NCBI RefSeq assembly: GCF_900302495.1
Contig: NZ_OMKW01000002.1
Span: forward strand, 186,001-250,000
Direction of reading: 5' to 3'
Length of the DNA: 64,000 bases
Source of the DNA: Pontivivens insulae
GTDB lineage: Bacteria; Pseudomonadota; Alphaproteobacteria; Rhodobacterales; Rhodobacteraceae
Positions 25,649-35,236 of this stretch are shown piece after piece; position 1 is the stretch's first letter; the number at the start of each line of letters is the position of its first letter. Below the pieces are notes generated by a model. The model was not told the DNA's origin, ran no database searches, and saw only the letters and a program-made list of their open reading frames with translations. The position numbers and the translations under genes are program-made.

Positions 25649-27193
25649 ATGCTAACGCGCGTTGATCCACATACTGATCTTGAGACCGGGTCTGACACCC
25701 GCCCTCCGGCGATCGTGATTGGCGCAGGGTTCGGTGGGCTCGCCGCCGCGATGCGGCTTGGTGCCAAAGGCTATCGCGTCACGGTCATTGATCGCCTCGA
25801 TATGGTTGGTGGTCGGGCAAGTTCGATTACCAAGGCGGGTCATCGGTTCGATCTGGGGCCAACCATTGTAACAGTCCCGCAGGTCTTTCGGGAACTTTGG
25901 CAGGCGACGGGCCGCCGCTTTGACGACTATGTCGATCTGACCGCACTCGACCCGTTCTATGAGATCCGCTGGCCTGATGGCTCCCATTTCACGGCGTCCG
26001 GTTCGACGGAGGCCATGCGTGCCGAGGTTGAACGGCTCTCCCCTGGTGATCTGAAGGGCTATGACAGGTTTCTCAAGGACAGTGAGCGGCGCTATGCGTT
26101 CGGGTTTGAGGATCTGGGCCGCCGGTCGATGCACAAGCTTTGGGATTTGATCAAAGTCTTGCCGACATTTGGAATGTTGCGCGCGGATCGCTCGGTTCTG
26201 AGCCATGCGAAACGCCGTGTTCGCGACAAACGATTGCAGATGGCGCTGAGCTTTCATCCACTCTTCATCGGTGGCGATCCGATGCATGTCACCTCAATGT
26301 ATATTCTGGTGAGTTATCTCGAGAAACAGTTCGGCGTTCATTATGCGCAAGGTGGGGCAGGGGCCATCGCCCTGGCCATGGCGCGCGTCATCCAAGAGCA
26401 GGGCGGACGGCTGATGCTGGACACTGAGGTGAGTGAAATCACCACCGACGGAGACCGTGTGAGCGGTGTGCGACTGGCCGATGGCGACACGTTGCGTGCC
26501 GGTTTGGTCGTCTCGAATGCGGATGCCGGTCACACCTATCTCAAAACACTGAAATGCAAGAAAAAACGCTGGACGGATCGACGGCTCAAATCGCGGACAC
26601 GCTGGTCCATGGGCCTTTTCGTATGGTATTTCGGCACGAAGGGTACATCCGATATGTGGCCGGGTGCGGGCCATCATACAATCCTGAACGGTCCGCGTTA
26701 CGAAGGGCTGCTCAATGACATTTTCATCAAGGGCAAGCTTGCTGATGATATGAGCCTCTATGTCCATCGGCCCTCGGTGACTGATCCGAGCGTTGCGCCT
26801 GATGGCGACGATACCTTCTACGCTTTGTCGCCTGTGCCGCATCTTGGTCATAAGGACCCGGTCAATTGGGCGCAGGAGGCGGAAAGCTACAGGCAGAAGG
26901 TGCAGGCCGTATTGGAAGAGCAGCTTTTGCCGGGTCTTGGCGATCATCTGACAGCGCAGCACATTCTGACCCCCGCGGATTTTGAGACGCGCTACCTGTC
27001 TCCATTTGGCAGCGCGTTCTCAATTGAGCCGCGCATTTTGCAGAGCGCCTGGTTCCGCCCGCACAATATCTCCGAAGAAATCGAAGGTCTCTATCTCGTG
27101 GGTGCCGGCACCCATCCCGGTGCGGGCCTGCCAGGCGTTATCGCTTCGGCCGAGGTGTTGGGCAGTTTGGTGCCGGAGGCCGTCGCACGATGA
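25649..27193 (+). CDS. crtI: Phytoene desaturase CrtI
   Basis: FAD-dependent desaturase that converts phytoene to neurosporene (three steps) in spheroidene producers; membrane-associated. The 514-aa product has the dinucleotide-binding motif IVIGAGFGGLAAA (residues 22-34), the family sequence GGRAS with FDLGPT downstream, and the C-terminal bacterial-desaturase signature YLVGAGTHPGAGLPGV. The ATG at 25649 has GGGGAG at good distance; a GTG at 25628 lies inside the PpsR operator and is rejected. It overlaps crtB by 4 nt (ATGA). Confidence 0.96.
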   Translation: MLTRVDPHTDLETGSDTRPPAIVIGAGFGGLAAAMRLGAKGYRVTVIDRLDMVGGRASSITKAGHRFDLGPTIVTVPQVFRELWQATGRRFDDYVDLTALDPFYEIRWPDGSHFTASGSTEAMRAEVERLSPGDLKGYDRFLKDSERRYAFGFEDLGRRSMHKLWDLIKVLPTFGMLRADRSVLSHAKRRVRDKRLQMALSFHPLFIGGDPMHVTSMYILVSYLEKQFGVHYAQGGAGAIALAMARVIQEQGGRLMLDTEVSEITTDGDRVSGVRLADGDTLRAGLVVSNADAGHTYLKTLKCKKKRWTDRRLKSRTRWSMGLFVWYFGTKGTSDMWPGAGHHTILNGPRYEGLLNDIFIKGKLADDMSLYVHRPSVTDPSVAPDGDDTFYALSPVPHLGHKDPVNWAQEAESYRQKVQAVLEEQLLPGLGDHLTAQHILTPADFETRYLSPFGSAFSIEPRILQSAWFRPHNISEEIEGLYLVGAGTHPGAGLPGVIASAEVLGSLVPEAVAR

Positions 27194-28203
27194 TCAACAC
27201 AGCCGACCTCGACCATTGTCGGGAGGCGATCCGTCATGGGTCGCGCTCCTTTTACACGGCCTCGCTTCTTCTGCCGCGAGAAGTGAGGGACCCTGCGTTG
27301 GCGCTTTACGCCTTTTGCAGGCTGGCTGATGATGCGGTGGATTTGACGGATGAGAAGGCGGCCTCGGTCCTTGCGCTGCGGGATCGGTTGGATCTTGCCT
27401 ATGCCGGAACGCCACGGGACACGCCGGCCGACCGCGCCTTTGCCGCAATGGTGGCCGAGCATGATCTTCCGCGCGCGTTGCCCGACGCGCTGCTGGAAGG
27501 CTTTGCCTGGGATGCGGAAGAGCGGCGCTATGCGACGATTGCCGATGTCCATGCCTATTCCGCGCGTGTCGCCTCGGCTGTTGGGGCGATGATGTGTGTC
27601 TTGATGGGCGTGCGTGAGGCCGATGCATTGGCCCGAGCCTGTGATCTCGGCGTCGCGATGCAGCTGACCAACATTGCCCGTGACGTGGGCGAGGATGCGC
27701 GGGCCGGGCGGCTCTATCTGCCGACCGATTGGATGACCGAGGCCGGGATCGACCCCGATGCATTCCTGGCAAATCCAGTTCCCGGAACGGAGATCGCAAG
27801 CGTCACCCGGCGCATGTTGGTCGAGGCGGATCGGCTCTATCGCAGAGCGACGTCGGGAATTCAGGTGTTGCCGGCTCGGTGTCGCCCCGGGATATTCGCC
27901 GCGCGCCACATCTATGCGGGGATCGGTACCAATCTGCGGCGCGCGGGATATGACAATATCACCTATCGGGCGCGGACGAGCACTGCTACGAAGCTGGGCT
28001 TGCTGGTCATTGCGCTGGGACGTTCAGGGGCAAGTGTCATTATGCCCCGGCGGTCGGTCTTGCATGCCCGACCTTTGGCTGAGACCGCATTTCTGGTCGA
28101 GGCTGCTGCCAGTCGGACCCAAGACATTGATCGCTCCGCCAGCCTGATGGATATTTTCGCGACCTTGGAAAATCAGAAGAATGCCACAGGTTCTCTATCC
28201 TGA
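27190..28203 (+). CDS. crtB: Phytoene synthase CrtB
   Basis: Condenses two geranylgeranyl diphosphates to phytoene, the first committed carotenoid step. The 337-aa product has the two Asp-rich motifs of the squalene/phytoene synthase family: LADDAVD near residue 45 and NIARDVGEDARAGRLYLP in the middle. Start codon overlaps the crtI stop (ATGA), so the two are translationally coupled. tspO follows 21 bp downstream. Confidence 0.96.
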   Translation: MINTADLDHCREAIRHGSRSFYTASLLLPREVRDPALALYAFCRLADDAVDLTDEKAASVLALRDRLDLAYAGTPRDTPADRAFAAMVAEHDLPRALPDALLEGFAWDAEERRYATIADVHAYSARVASAVGAMMCVLMGVREADALARACDLGVAMQLTNIARDVGEDARAGRLYLPTDWMTEAGIDPDAFLANPVPGTEIASVTRRMLVEADRLYRRATSGIQVLPARCRPGIFAARHIYAGIGTNLRRAGYDNITYRARTSTATKLGLLVIALGRSGASVIMPRRSVLHARPLAETAFLVEAAASRTQDIDRSASLMDIFATLENQKNATGSLS

Positions 28204-28224
28204 CGTGACAAGGAACGCGGCAAG

Positions 28225-28683
28225 ATGGACATTCTGACCTTCGCAATCTTCTTTGCTGCATGCTGTGCGGCGGCCAGCACTGGAATGCTGTTCGAGCCGG
28301 GGGATTGGTATGATCGCCTCGACAAACCTGCGTGGAACCCGCCGAAATGGGCTTTTCCTGTCGCGTGGACCATCCTCTACATCGTGATCGCGATTGCCGC
28401 GGCGCGGGTGGCCTATCAGGGCGCAACACAAGCCCTTGCGTTCTGGGCATTGCAGATTGCGCTGAATACCCTCTGGACTCCAATTTTCTTCGGGCTCAAA
28501 CGACTGAAGGCGGGCTTGATCGCTATCATTTGCCTTTGGCTCGCTGTGCTTGCCACGACATTGGCCTTTTTCAGTGTCGATGAGCTGGCCGGTTGGCTTT
28601 TCGTGCCATACCTACTTTGGGTGAGCTATGCCGCTGCGCTGAACGCGTCGCTGTTGCAGCGCAATGGGGACCAGCCCGCCTGA
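28225..28683 (+). CDS. tspO: TspO/MBR outer-membrane regulator protein
   Basis: A 152-aa Trp-rich membrane protein with five predicted helices. Conserved features are WYDRLDKPAWNPPKW after helix 1, WTILYIVIAIAAARV, and ALNTLWTPIFFGLK. In Rhodobacter, TspO sits in the outer membrane, binds porphyrins and modulates photosynthesis gene expression in response to oxygen, possibly by tetrapyrrole efflux. It is the last gene of crtIB-tspO, the usual position. It converges with crtC (26 bp between stops). Confidence 0.93.
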   Translation: MDILTFAIFFAACCAAASTGMLFEPGDWYDRLDKPAWNPPKWAFPVAWTILYIVIAIAAARVAYQGATQALAFWALQIALNTLWTPIFFGLKRLKAGLIAIICLWLAVLATTLAFFSVDELAGWLFVPYLLWVSYAAALNASLLQRNGDQPA

Positions 28684-28709
28684 AGTCTCTGCTCGCGGTC
28701 CGGCAGCGC

Positions 28710-29651
28710 TTAGCTGTTGTGAGACCATCTACGCCGTCGCGGCACTCGCACCGCCAGCATTGGTTTCAACAGGGGCGACGCAAAGCGGCGCAGGTCGAGC
28801 GCCTCGTGAACTCCGACGCATCGCGTGCCGCCGATATGCGTCTCGATCGCCGAGCGGGTATAGAATGGGGCGTCCAGCATGGGCCTGACCTGGTGCGGGC
28901 AATGTCCGTCATCGCAGCGTGTCTCGCGACGCATCGCCCATAGCGATCTTGGCAGCTGCGTCTTAGCGGGTGCCTCAATTTGGTTGACCGATCCGTCCGG
29001 GCCAAACTGCAAGGCGACTGCCAGTTCAGAGCCATCCCTGCGCGTCGCGTCATAGAACGCGGTTGTTCCGTTCTGGCAAGGCAGTCGCGCCCAGGTCCAA
29101 TAATCGAAATCATCCTCAAGTGCCCGCACGCCGAAATTGGCGTCAAAATAGCCATGGCCTGTCCAGTTCCAGCCGGGCCTGTTCAGGGCAACGTCGATCC
29201 GCGCGGTGGGTGCGAATGGTCGCCAAATATGCGTGCCATCCTCAGCAAGCGGAACTTCGACAGACGTGACAGCGCTTGGCGTCACGGTGACCGTGCCACG
29301 TACGCGCTGGGCGTGCGGTGTCGATATCTCGTCAATCTCAATGACGAGGCGGTCACCGTCCCAATTGAAGCTCGACGGGCCGACCTGCAATCGGTCCGGC
29401 GACAGACGCAATGCCTCCGATCCCCGGTCCGTCATGGTCCAGCGTCCGCCCTTGCCATAGGTTGCGACATTGATACAGCAATTGTTTTCTGGGTCGCGTC
29501 TGCCGCTCCAGCGGTACCAAGGCGAAAAGACCGATCCGATGAATCCGATGATCGAAATGCCCTTGGTGCCGTCCTCTGTCAGGCCGTCGACATACCACCA
29601 TGCATAGCCGTCTGGCGGAACGTCGATGTCGAAGCAAGGTCGCTCAAGATC
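28710..29651 (-). CDS. crtC: Carotenoid 1,2-hydratase CrtC (start codon unresolved)
   Basis: Adds water across the 1,2 double bond of neurosporene and related carotenoids. Conserved sequence begins at PCFDIDVPPDGYAWWYVDG and continues with SVFSPWYRWSGRRDPEN, GRWTMTDRG and, near the C-terminus, TPMLDAPFYTRS and VHEALDLRRFASP. The frame is open far upstream into crtD, yet contains no ATG, GTG or TTG between about 29930 and the ATG of WTMTDRG near 29440, which lies inside the conserved core. The boundary given here is the approximate start of homology. An ATC at 29627 or another non-standard codon, coupled to crtD translation, is possible. It overlaps the crtD 3' end by about 70 nt. Confidence 0.88.
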   Translation of the reverse strand, partial: DLERPCFDIDVPPDGYAWWYVDGLTEDGTKGISIIGFIGSVFSPWYRWSGRRDPENNCCINVATYGKGGRWTMTDRGSEALRLSPDRLQVGPSSFNWDGDRLVIEIDEISTPHAQRVRGTVTVTPSAVTSVEVPLAEDGTHIWRPFAPTARIDVALNRPGWNWTGHGYFDANFGVRALEDDFDYWTWARLPCQNGTTAFYDATRRDGSELAVALQFGPDGSVNQIEAPAKTQLPRSLWAMRRETRCDDGHCPHQVRPMLDAPFYTRSAIETHIGGTRCVGVHEALDLRRFASPLLKPMLAVRVPRRRRWSHNS

Positions 29652-31099
29652 GCCTCTGCCGCGTGCTGGCCGGAACGGGTTGCCATCGGAATCCCCGGTC
29701 CCGGATGCACGCCGCCCCCAGCCAGATAAAGCCCCTTGATCCGGCTGCGTGCGGTCGCTCGGGCGAAGCTGGCCATCGTCCCATGTGGGCTGCGCCCGTA
29801 AAGGGAACCGTCGGTCGCGGGAAAGGCCTTCGCGAAGTCCGCCGGGGTCGAGACTGCGTTCAGATCGGGTTGCGGATCGAAACTCAGGCCGAAACGCGCC
29901 AGAGTTGGGAAGATCGCTGTCGGACATGGCGGGGACTCCTGTCTGGTCTGGCTGAGCGGGGGCGCATTCGCGATGATCTCGAACCGTTCGAGGTCGCCGG
30001 GTGGGCTGTCGGCCAGCCTGTCTTGCGCACAGATGTAGAGGGTTGGGTCGCTTGGTATCTTCCCAGCGGCAAGATCCCGAAACTCTGATAGCGGGTCGCG
30101 CCCGAATAGGACGTTGTGATGGGCGAGCTCCAGGCCGTTGGCACGGGCCGCAAAGCTCCACACTCGGGCCGAAAGAGCCCGCGGTGAAGCTGCGTTACGT
30201 CGGACAGCCCCGCGCGCCCTTTGCCCCAACGCGCCCTGATGCAGCGCGGCAGGATCACCATTGAAGACCACAATATCTGCGTGTTGCGTGCTGCCATCAC
30301 GTGTTTTGAGCCCGACGCAGCGGTCGCCCTCAAACAACAACTCGTCGATATGCGACCCGAAGGTGAACCGCGCGCCGCGTGCCTCGGCAAGTTGGGTGAG
30401 CGTCACTGCCAATTTGTGCATACCGCCGCGAATAGCCCAAACCCCTGCTGCCTCTGCCTGCCAGATCAGGGCGAGCAAGGCGGGCGAGGCCAGAGGAGAG
30501 CCTCCGACGTACGTCGCATATCGTCCGAACAGTTGGCGCAGCCTTGGATCGTCAAAGCGTGCCGCGAGTGCACTGGCGAGGGTGGCGCCGGGTCGTAAGG
30601 CGCGCGCCATAACGCTGGGCGCGCTCAGGACTGGAGAGATGAGAGAGGAGAGACGAATACGGGGCGCGTCCATGACGGGTGCGCGAAACCGGTCAAACAG
30701 GATGGAAGTTTCCGCGCTGAACCGCTCAAACTGTTGCGCAGCGCGTGACCCAGCAAAAGCGTCTATGGCGCGGGCATTCGTCGCGAGGTCATTGGTCAGA
30801 TCCAGTGTTGACCCGTCCGGCCACCAGTGCCGCGCCACAACGCGATCCGCAACAAGATCAAGATGGGTGTCGAGACGCTCTCCGACGGATGCGAACAGTT
30901 CCTCAAAAACAGTGCGAAGCGTAAACACGGTGGGTCCCGCATCCACTGGCCCGGCCGCGCTGGGAAGCGTGCGCATCTTTCCGCCGGGTCCCGGATGCCG
31001 ATCGTGAACCGTCACATCGCATCCTGCGTGCGCCAATCGCAACGCCGCCGCCAATCCGCCCAAGCCTGCCCCAATGATCAGGACGCGCGGCCGCGTCAT
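29579..31099 (-). CDS. crtD: Methoxyneurosporene dehydrogenase CrtD
   Basis: FAD-dependent C3,4-desaturase of the CrtI family acting on 1-hydroxylated, methoxylated carotenoids. The 506-aa product begins MTRPRVLIIGAGLGGLAAAL (FAD-binding) with GPGGKMRTL next. The C-terminal signature is GLYLAGGGVHPGPGIPM. The ATG at 31099 has AAAGG 7 nt upstream; the longer frame to 31150 overlaps the PpsR operators and is rejected. The last about 20 codons run past the family's usual end and overlap crtC. Confidence 0.94.
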   Translation of the reverse strand: MTRPRVLIIGAGLGGLAAALRLAHAGCDVTVHDRHPGPGGKMRTLPSAAGPVDAGPTVFTLRTVFEELFASVGERLDTHLDLVADRVVARHWWPDGSTLDLTNDLATNARAIDAFAGSRAAQQFERFSAETSILFDRFRAPVMDAPRIRLSSLISPVLSAPSVMARALRPGATLASALAARFDDPRLRQLFGRYATYVGGSPLASPALLALIWQAEAAGVWAIRGGMHKLAVTLTQLAEARGARFTFGSHIDELLFEGDRCVGLKTRDGSTQHADIVVFNGDPAALHQGALGQRARGAVRRNAASPRALSARVWSFAARANGLELAHHNVLFGRDPLSEFRDLAAGKIPSDPTLYICAQDRLADSPPGDLERFEIIANAPPLSQTRQESPPCPTAIFPTLARFGLSFDPQPDLNAVSTPADFAKAFPATDGSLYGRSPHGTMASFARATARSRIKGLYLAGGGVHPGPGIPMATRSGQHAAEAILSDLASTSTFRQTAMHGGMSTA

Positions 31100-31143
31100 T
31101 GCGGAGCCTTTGCGAGCAGGGCGTTTGACATGTGCATGCAATC

Positions 31144-31161
31144 TGTCCACTGTAGTTTACA
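31144..31161. promoter_or_regulatory. PpsR operator (crtD/crtE region, site 1)
   Basis: Exact TGT-N12-ACA (TGTCCACTGTAGTTTACA), 24 bp from site 2 start to start, between the divergent crtD and crtE. Confidence 0.85.
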
Positions 31162-31167
31162 GTATTT

Positions 31168-31185
31168 TGTCTGATATATTGGACA
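31168..31185. promoter_or_regulatory. PpsR operator (crtD/crtE region, site 2)
   Basis: Exact TGT-N12-ACA (TGTCTGATATATTGGACA), 22 bp before the crtE ATG. Tandem arrangement with site 1 is typical of PpsR targets. Confidence 0.87.
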
Positions 31186-31207
31186 ATAGCAATTGGGGAG
31201 TGATTGT

Positions 31208-32077
31208 ATGCCGACCCACGCCAGAATCGAGACAGCCATAGCTGCAGCGCTTGCGCGTCACCGTCGGGGTCGGCATCCCGGGCGCCTTGCGGATGCGCTG
31301 GAGCATGCCGTGCTGCCCGGTGGTGCGCGGATCCGGCCGACGATCTGTCTGTCAGTCGCGCGGGCCTGTGGCGACGATGCGCCAGAGCTTTCGACCGCGG
31401 CGGCCGCAGCAATCGAGCTGATGCATTGTGCCAGCCTCGTCCACGATGATCTGCCAGTTTTTGATGACGCGGACATTCGGCGCGGCAAACCTTCGGTTCA
31501 CAAGGCTTACGGGCAGGCGCTTGCCATTCTGACCGGCGATACCCTGATCATTCAGGCCTATGACGCGTTGGCCGAAGCATCGCTCTCCGATCCGTATCGC
31601 GGCATCCAGCTCTCACGCACACTGACCCGTTATAGCGGCATGCCCTACGGGATATGTGCGGGGCAGGCTTGGGAAAGTGAGGCTCAAGTCGATCTGCACG
31701 CTTATCACATGGCCAAGACCGGCGCACTGTTCATGGCGGCAACGACCATGGGCGCGATTGCAGCTGGCGAGGATCCGGAGCCGTGGATCGAACTGGGCGC
31801 GCGGATTGGCGAGGCATTTCAGGTCGCGGACGATTTGCGCGACGCGATTATGACGCAGGACGAGCTCGGCAAACCGGTTGGCCAGGACGAGGCGCATGAC
31901 CGCCCCAGTGCCGTCGCGCAATACGGTATCGAGGGTGCCACCCGGCGTCTTGATGATATCTTGGGCGGCGCGATTGCTTCGATCCCGTCCTGCCCGGGGG
32001 AAGCGCAGCTTTGCGAAATGGTGCGCGCTCAAGCCCAAATGATCATGCCGGTGTCCCTTGACCAACGCGCTGGCTGA
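31208..32077 (+). CDS. crtE: Geranylgeranyl diphosphate synthase CrtE
   Basis: Prenyl transferase making GGPP from IPP and allylic diphosphates for carotenoids and the bacteriochlorophyll tail. The 289-aa product has the first Asp-rich motif DDLPVFDDAD and the second DDLRDAI, plus GGARIRP for substrate binding. The ATG at 31208 has a GGGGAG site. PpsR operators lie directly upstream. It overlaps crtF by 20 nt if crtF starts at TTG 32058. Confidence 0.96.
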   Translation: MPTHARIETAIAAALARHRRGRHPGRLADALEHAVLPGGARIRPTICLSVARACGDDAPELSTAAAAAIELMHCASLVHDDLPVFDDADIRRGKPSVHKAYGQALAILTGDTLIIQAYDALAEASLSDPYRGIQLSRTLTRYSGMPYGICAGQAWESEAQVDLHAYHMAKTGALFMAATTMGAIAAGEDPEPWIELGARIGEAFQVADDLRDAIMTQDELGKPVGQDEAHDRPSAVAQYGIEGATRRLDDILGGAIASIPSCPGEAQLCEMVRAQAQMIMPVSLDQRAG

Positions 32078-33191
32078 TCCCGCACCTGCCAAGCGAACGA
32101 GCTTGCGGGAGCGGTTCTTGCGATGGCGGAACCGGACCATTGCGTCGGCTGATTTTCAAAGCTGGGCGATCTCTAACCCGCTGACGCGCCGGATTGCCAG
32201 GCGCGACGCGGCGCGGGTTTATGATCTCGTCTCCGGCTTTGTCTATTCCCAGACCTTGCTCGCCTGTGTGCAGCTGGATCTATTCTCGCGCATAGGGGAG
32301 GGAACGGCTGAGATCGGCCAACTGGCCCGCAGCACCGATATTCCACCCGAACGAATGGAGCGGCTCTGCCAGGCTGCTGCTGCACTAGATTTGTTGGAGC
32401 GGGCAGGCACTCGCCGTTATCGGTTGGGGCGGCTTGGGGCGGCGATATGTGGCGTTCCTGGCCTTGATGACATGATACGGCATCACGCGATGTTCTATCG
32501 GGATATCGCTGATCCGGTCGCGCTGATGCGCGGTGAGACGGCACCGGAGCTGGCGCAATTTTGGCCCTACGTCTTCGGGCAATCCGGGGTGACGGATCAG
32601 AGCGTGGCTCAGACGTATTCCGGCCTGATGACCTCATCCCAGACGCTGGTGTCAGAGGAAACATTGCGCGCGATAGACTTGTCCGGTGTACAACGTCTGC
32701 TGGATGTCGGCGGAGGGACTGGCGCTTTCCTGAAAGCTGTCGGTCAGAGTTGGCCCGGGGTTGAGCGGCACCTATTTGATCTGCCGCACGTTGTGGCAAC
32801 TGTCGGTGATCCTGATCTAACCGTTCATTCGGGGAGCTTTCGGGATGATCCTCTTCCGCGCGGCCACGACGCGTGCAGCCTGATCCGTGTTCTATACGAC
32901 CACGATGATGACACGGTGCGCGCACTGCTTGCGCAATGCCATGACGCGTTGCCGCCGGGTGGCCGCATCTTGGTCAGTGAGCCGATGGCGGGCGGTGAAC
33001 ATCCCAACAAAGCTGGTGACGCCTACTTCGGCTTTTACACGCTCGCCATGACGACGGGTCGTCCGCGCAGCGCAGCGCGACATTCAGAGCTGTTGGCCGA
33101 GGCGGGTTTCGCATCCATCGAAATACTGCGCACCGCGCGTCCGTTCATCACAGGCGTGATCACGGCGCGTCGCCCCAAGGCGTCAATCTAA
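32058..33191 (+). CDS. crtF: Hydroxyneurosporene O-methyltransferase CrtF
   Basis: SAM-dependent methyltransferase forming the C1 methoxy group of spheroidene-type carotenoids. The 377-aa product has an N-terminal dimerisation region with winged-helix character (about 60-130), the SAM-binding LDVGGGTGAFLKAVG in the centre, and ILVSEPMAGG near the active site. No ATG lies between the crtE stop and the conserved start, so the TTG at 32058 inside crtE is chosen. Its ribosome-binding site is weak and coupling to crtE is likely. Confidence 0.92.
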   Translation: MTNALADPAPAKRTSLRERFLRWRNRTIASADFQSWAISNPLTRRIARRDAARVYDLVSGFVYSQTLLACVQLDLFSRIGEGTAEIGQLARSTDIPPERMERLCQAAAALDLLERAGTRRYRLGRLGAAICGVPGLDDMIRHHAMFYRDIADPVALMRGETAPELAQFWPYVFGQSGVTDQSVAQTYSGLMTSSQTLVSEETLRAIDLSGVQRLLDVGGGTGAFLKAVGQSWPGVERHLFDLPHVVATVGDPDLTVHSGSFRDDPLPRGHDACSLIRVLYDHDDDTVRALLAQCHDALPPGGRILVSEPMAGGEHPNKAGDAYFGFYTLAMTTGRPRSAARHSELLAEAGFASIEILRTARPFITGVITARRPKASI

Positions 33192-33192
33192 G

Positions 33193-33198
33193 TTGACA
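33193..33198 (+). promoter_or_regulatory. Candidate -35 element of the bchC promoter
   Basis: Consensus TTGACA immediately upstream of the first bchC PpsR site. A -10 around 33216 (TAAGCT at 17 bp spacing) is only a weak match and would lie within the operator, as expected for competition between PpsR and polymerase. Confidence 0.4.
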
Positions 33199-33206
33199 TA
33201 TATCAA

Positions 33207-33224
33207 TGTAACTCTAAGCTGACA
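33207..33224. promoter_or_regulatory. PpsR operator (bchC, site 1)
   Basis: Exact TGT-N12-ACA (TGTAACTCTAAGCTGACA), 31 bp start-to-start from site 2. Confidence 0.88.
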
Positions 33225-33237
33225 TACAAGTGATTGA

Positions 33238-33255
33238 TGTCTGAAATTTCTGACA
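33238..33255. promoter_or_regulatory. PpsR operator (bchC, site 2)
   Basis: Exact TGT-N12-ACA (TGTCTGAAATTTCTGACA), 23 bp before the bchC ATG. It controls the bchCXYZ-puf superoperon. Confidence 0.88.
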
Positions 33256-33278
33256 CCTAATCTGAGGGAAGTATCAAT

Positions 33279-34223
33279 ATGACACTGCATACCAATGCTA
33301 TCGTACTGGAAGGGCCGAGAAATCTCAGCCTTCAGTCGATTGCAATGGATGCGCCGGATGTAGGTGACGCTGTCGTTGCGATTCGGCACTCAGGTGTTTC
33401 AACCGGAACCGAAAAGTTGTTCTGGAGCGGGGACATGCCGCCATTTCCGGGCATGGGATATCCGCTCGTTCCCGGCTACGAGGCTGTCGGAGAGGTTGTC
33501 GAGCTACGCGGTACGAATTCGCTGCGCGTTGGCGACACCGTCTTTGTGCCAGGGGCCAGTTGCTACGGTCCCGTTAAGGGGCTATTTGGCGCTGCGGCCT
33601 CGACACTGACAACGAAGGCCGAGCGCCTTATTCCCGTTGATCCAGGGATGGGCGCCGAGGGTGCTTTGCTCGCACTGGCCGCCACGGCCCGGCATGCGAT
33701 GGCCGGATTGCGCTGCGAATTGCCCGAACTGATTGTGGGCCATGGTGTCGTCGGACGTTTGCTCGCACGTCTTGCGATCGCTGCGGGGGCAAAGCCCGTG
33801 GTTTGGGAGATTGAGCCGAGCCGCATGCACGGCCAAGAGGGTTATGAGGTTCTGCGCCCGGAAGATGATCCGCGTCGCGACTACACCTGCATCTACGACG
33901 CAACCGGCGACGCCAAATTGATCGAAAGCCTGATCGGACGGTTGGCCAAAGGCGGCGAGCTTGTGCTGTGTGGCTTTTATCCCGAGCCGATCTCCTTCGC
34001 ATTTCCGCTGGCCTTCATGAAGGAAGCACGTCTGCGCATCGCAGCGGAGTGGACACCTGATGACCTGGCTGCCACGCGAAATTTGATTGAGGGCGGTCTG
34101 CTGAGTCTTTCCGGCCTGATTACGCATCGCCGTCCGGCTCATGCGGCGAAAGAAGGTTACGAAACAGCATTTTACGATTCTTCGTGCCTCAAAATGATCC
34201 TCGACTGGGAAGGCGACGCATGA
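33279..34223 (+). CDS. bchC: Bacteriochlorophyllide a dehydrogenase BchC
   Basis: Oxidises the C3 hydroxyethyl group to acetyl late in bacteriochlorophyll a synthesis. The 314-aa product is a shortened MDR-type (zinc-alcohol-dehydrogenase-like) protein with the start [14 protein letters not shown], the [21 protein letters not shown] region and a nucleotide-binding part around [21 protein letters not shown] site precedes the ATG. The stop overlaps bchX (ATGA). First gene of the superoperon, under two PpsR sites. Confidence 0.95.
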   Translation: MTLHTNAIVLEGPRNLSLQSIAMDAPDVGDAVVAIRHSGVSTGTEKLFWSGDMPPFPGMGYPLVPGYEAVGEVVELRGTNSLRVGDTVFVPGASCYGPVKGLFGAAASTLTTKAERLIPVDPGMGAEGALLALAATARHAMAGLRCELPELIVGHGVVGRLLARLAIAAGAKPVVWEIEPSRMHGQEGYEVLRPEDDPRRDYTCIYDATGDAKLIESLIGRLAKGGELVLCGFYPEPISFAFPLAFMKEARLRIAAEWTPDDLAATRNLIEGGLLSLSGLITHRRPAHAAKEGYETAFYDSSCLKMILDWEGDA

Positions 34224-35236
34224 CCTTAGACGTTCCAAATCTGCGCGACGATGCCATGGAAACGCACCACGACCGCCTTCGCGCGGAAGCGGCGGAGCCG
34301 ACGCTGGAAGTGCCTCAGGCAGAGCCGACGTCGAAGACCCAGATCATCGCGATCTACGGCAAAGGTGGCATCGGTAAGTCTTTCACGCTCGCCAATCTTA
34401 GCCACATGATGGCCGAGCAGGGAAAGCGCGTGCTTCTGATTGGATGTGACCCGAAGTCGGACACGACCTCGCTGCTCTTCGGGGGGAAGGCGTGCCCGAC
34501 GATCATCGAGACATCGACCCGCAAGAAGCTTGCCGGTGAAGAGGTCCAGATCGGCGACGTTTGTTTCAAGCGCGGCGGCGTCTATGCGATGGAGCTGGGT
34601 GGCCCTGAAGTGGGTCGCGGCTGTGGCGGGCGCGGGATCATTCACGGGTTCGAGCTGCTGGAAAAACTCGGCTTCCACGACTGGGATTTCGACTACGTCC
34701 TGCTCGATTTTCTGGGCGACGTGGTCTGCGGTGGCTTCGGCCTGCCAATCGCGCGGGACATGGCGCAGAAGGTGATCCTCGTCGCGTCAAACGATCTTCA
34801 GTCGCTCTACGTGGCCAACAATGTCTGCTCTGCCGTGGAGTATTTCCGCAAGATGGGTGGCAATGTGGGCGTCGCGGGCCTCGTCATCAACAAAGATGAT
34901 GGTACGGGCGAGGCTGCAGCTTTTGCCGAAGCGGTCGATATTCCGATCCTTGCAGCCATTCCGCAGGATGACGATCTGCGCAAGAAATCAGCGAACTACC
35001 AGATCGTCGGCTCTATGGAGAGCCAGTGGGGCCCGCTCTTCGCCGAGTTGGGTGTGCAGGTCGCCGATGCGCCGCCGATGCGCCCGGAGCCGCTCGATCA
35101 GGACGGCCTGCTGGGCCTCTTCGACAGTAAGGATACCGGCGGCGATGTCGTGTTGGTGCCGGCCACCGATGAAGACATGCGCGGTAAGAACGCCGCACCA
35201 AAGCAGAGCCTTGAGGTCGTTTATGACAACGTCTGA
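34220..35236 (+). CDS. bchX: Chlorophyllide a reductase iron protein BchX
   Basis: Nitrogenase-Fe-protein-like homodimeric ATPase that feeds electrons to BchYZ for reduction of the B ring. The 338-aa product has Walker [10 protein letters not shown], switch regions, and the two [4Fe-4S] ligands in GRGCGGRG and DVVCGGFG. It carries an N-terminal extension of about 40 residues before the P-loop domain, as usual in BchX versus BchL. The ATG at 34220 overlaps the bchC stop and has GGAAGG upstream. Confidence 0.96.
   Translation: MTLDVPNLRDDAMETHHDRLRAEAAEPTLEVPQAEPTSKTQIIAIYGKGGIGKSFTLANLSHMMAEQGKRVLLIGCDPKSDTTSLLFGGKACPTIIETSTRKKLAGEEVQIGDVCFKRGGVYAMELGGPEVGRGCGGRGIIHGFELLEKLGFHDWDFDYVLLDFLGDVVCGGFGLPIARDMAQKVILVASNDLQSLYVANNVCSAVEYFRKMGGNVGVAGLVINKDDGTGEAAAFAEAVDIPILAAIPQDDDLRKKSANYQIVGSMESQWGPLFAELGVQVADAPPMRPEPLDQDGLLGLFDSKDTGGDVVLVPATDEDMRGKNAAPKQSLEVVYDNV

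Noticed and set aside
29652-30161. 170-codon N-terminal extension of crtC
   Set aside because: It is crtD read in another frame; Arg/Pro/Ser-rich and not conserved. Only the part from about 29651 matches CrtC.
34821-35222. N-terminal extension of bchY into bchX
   Set aside because: Frame-shifted bchX sequence; BchY homology begins at the ATG at 35223.
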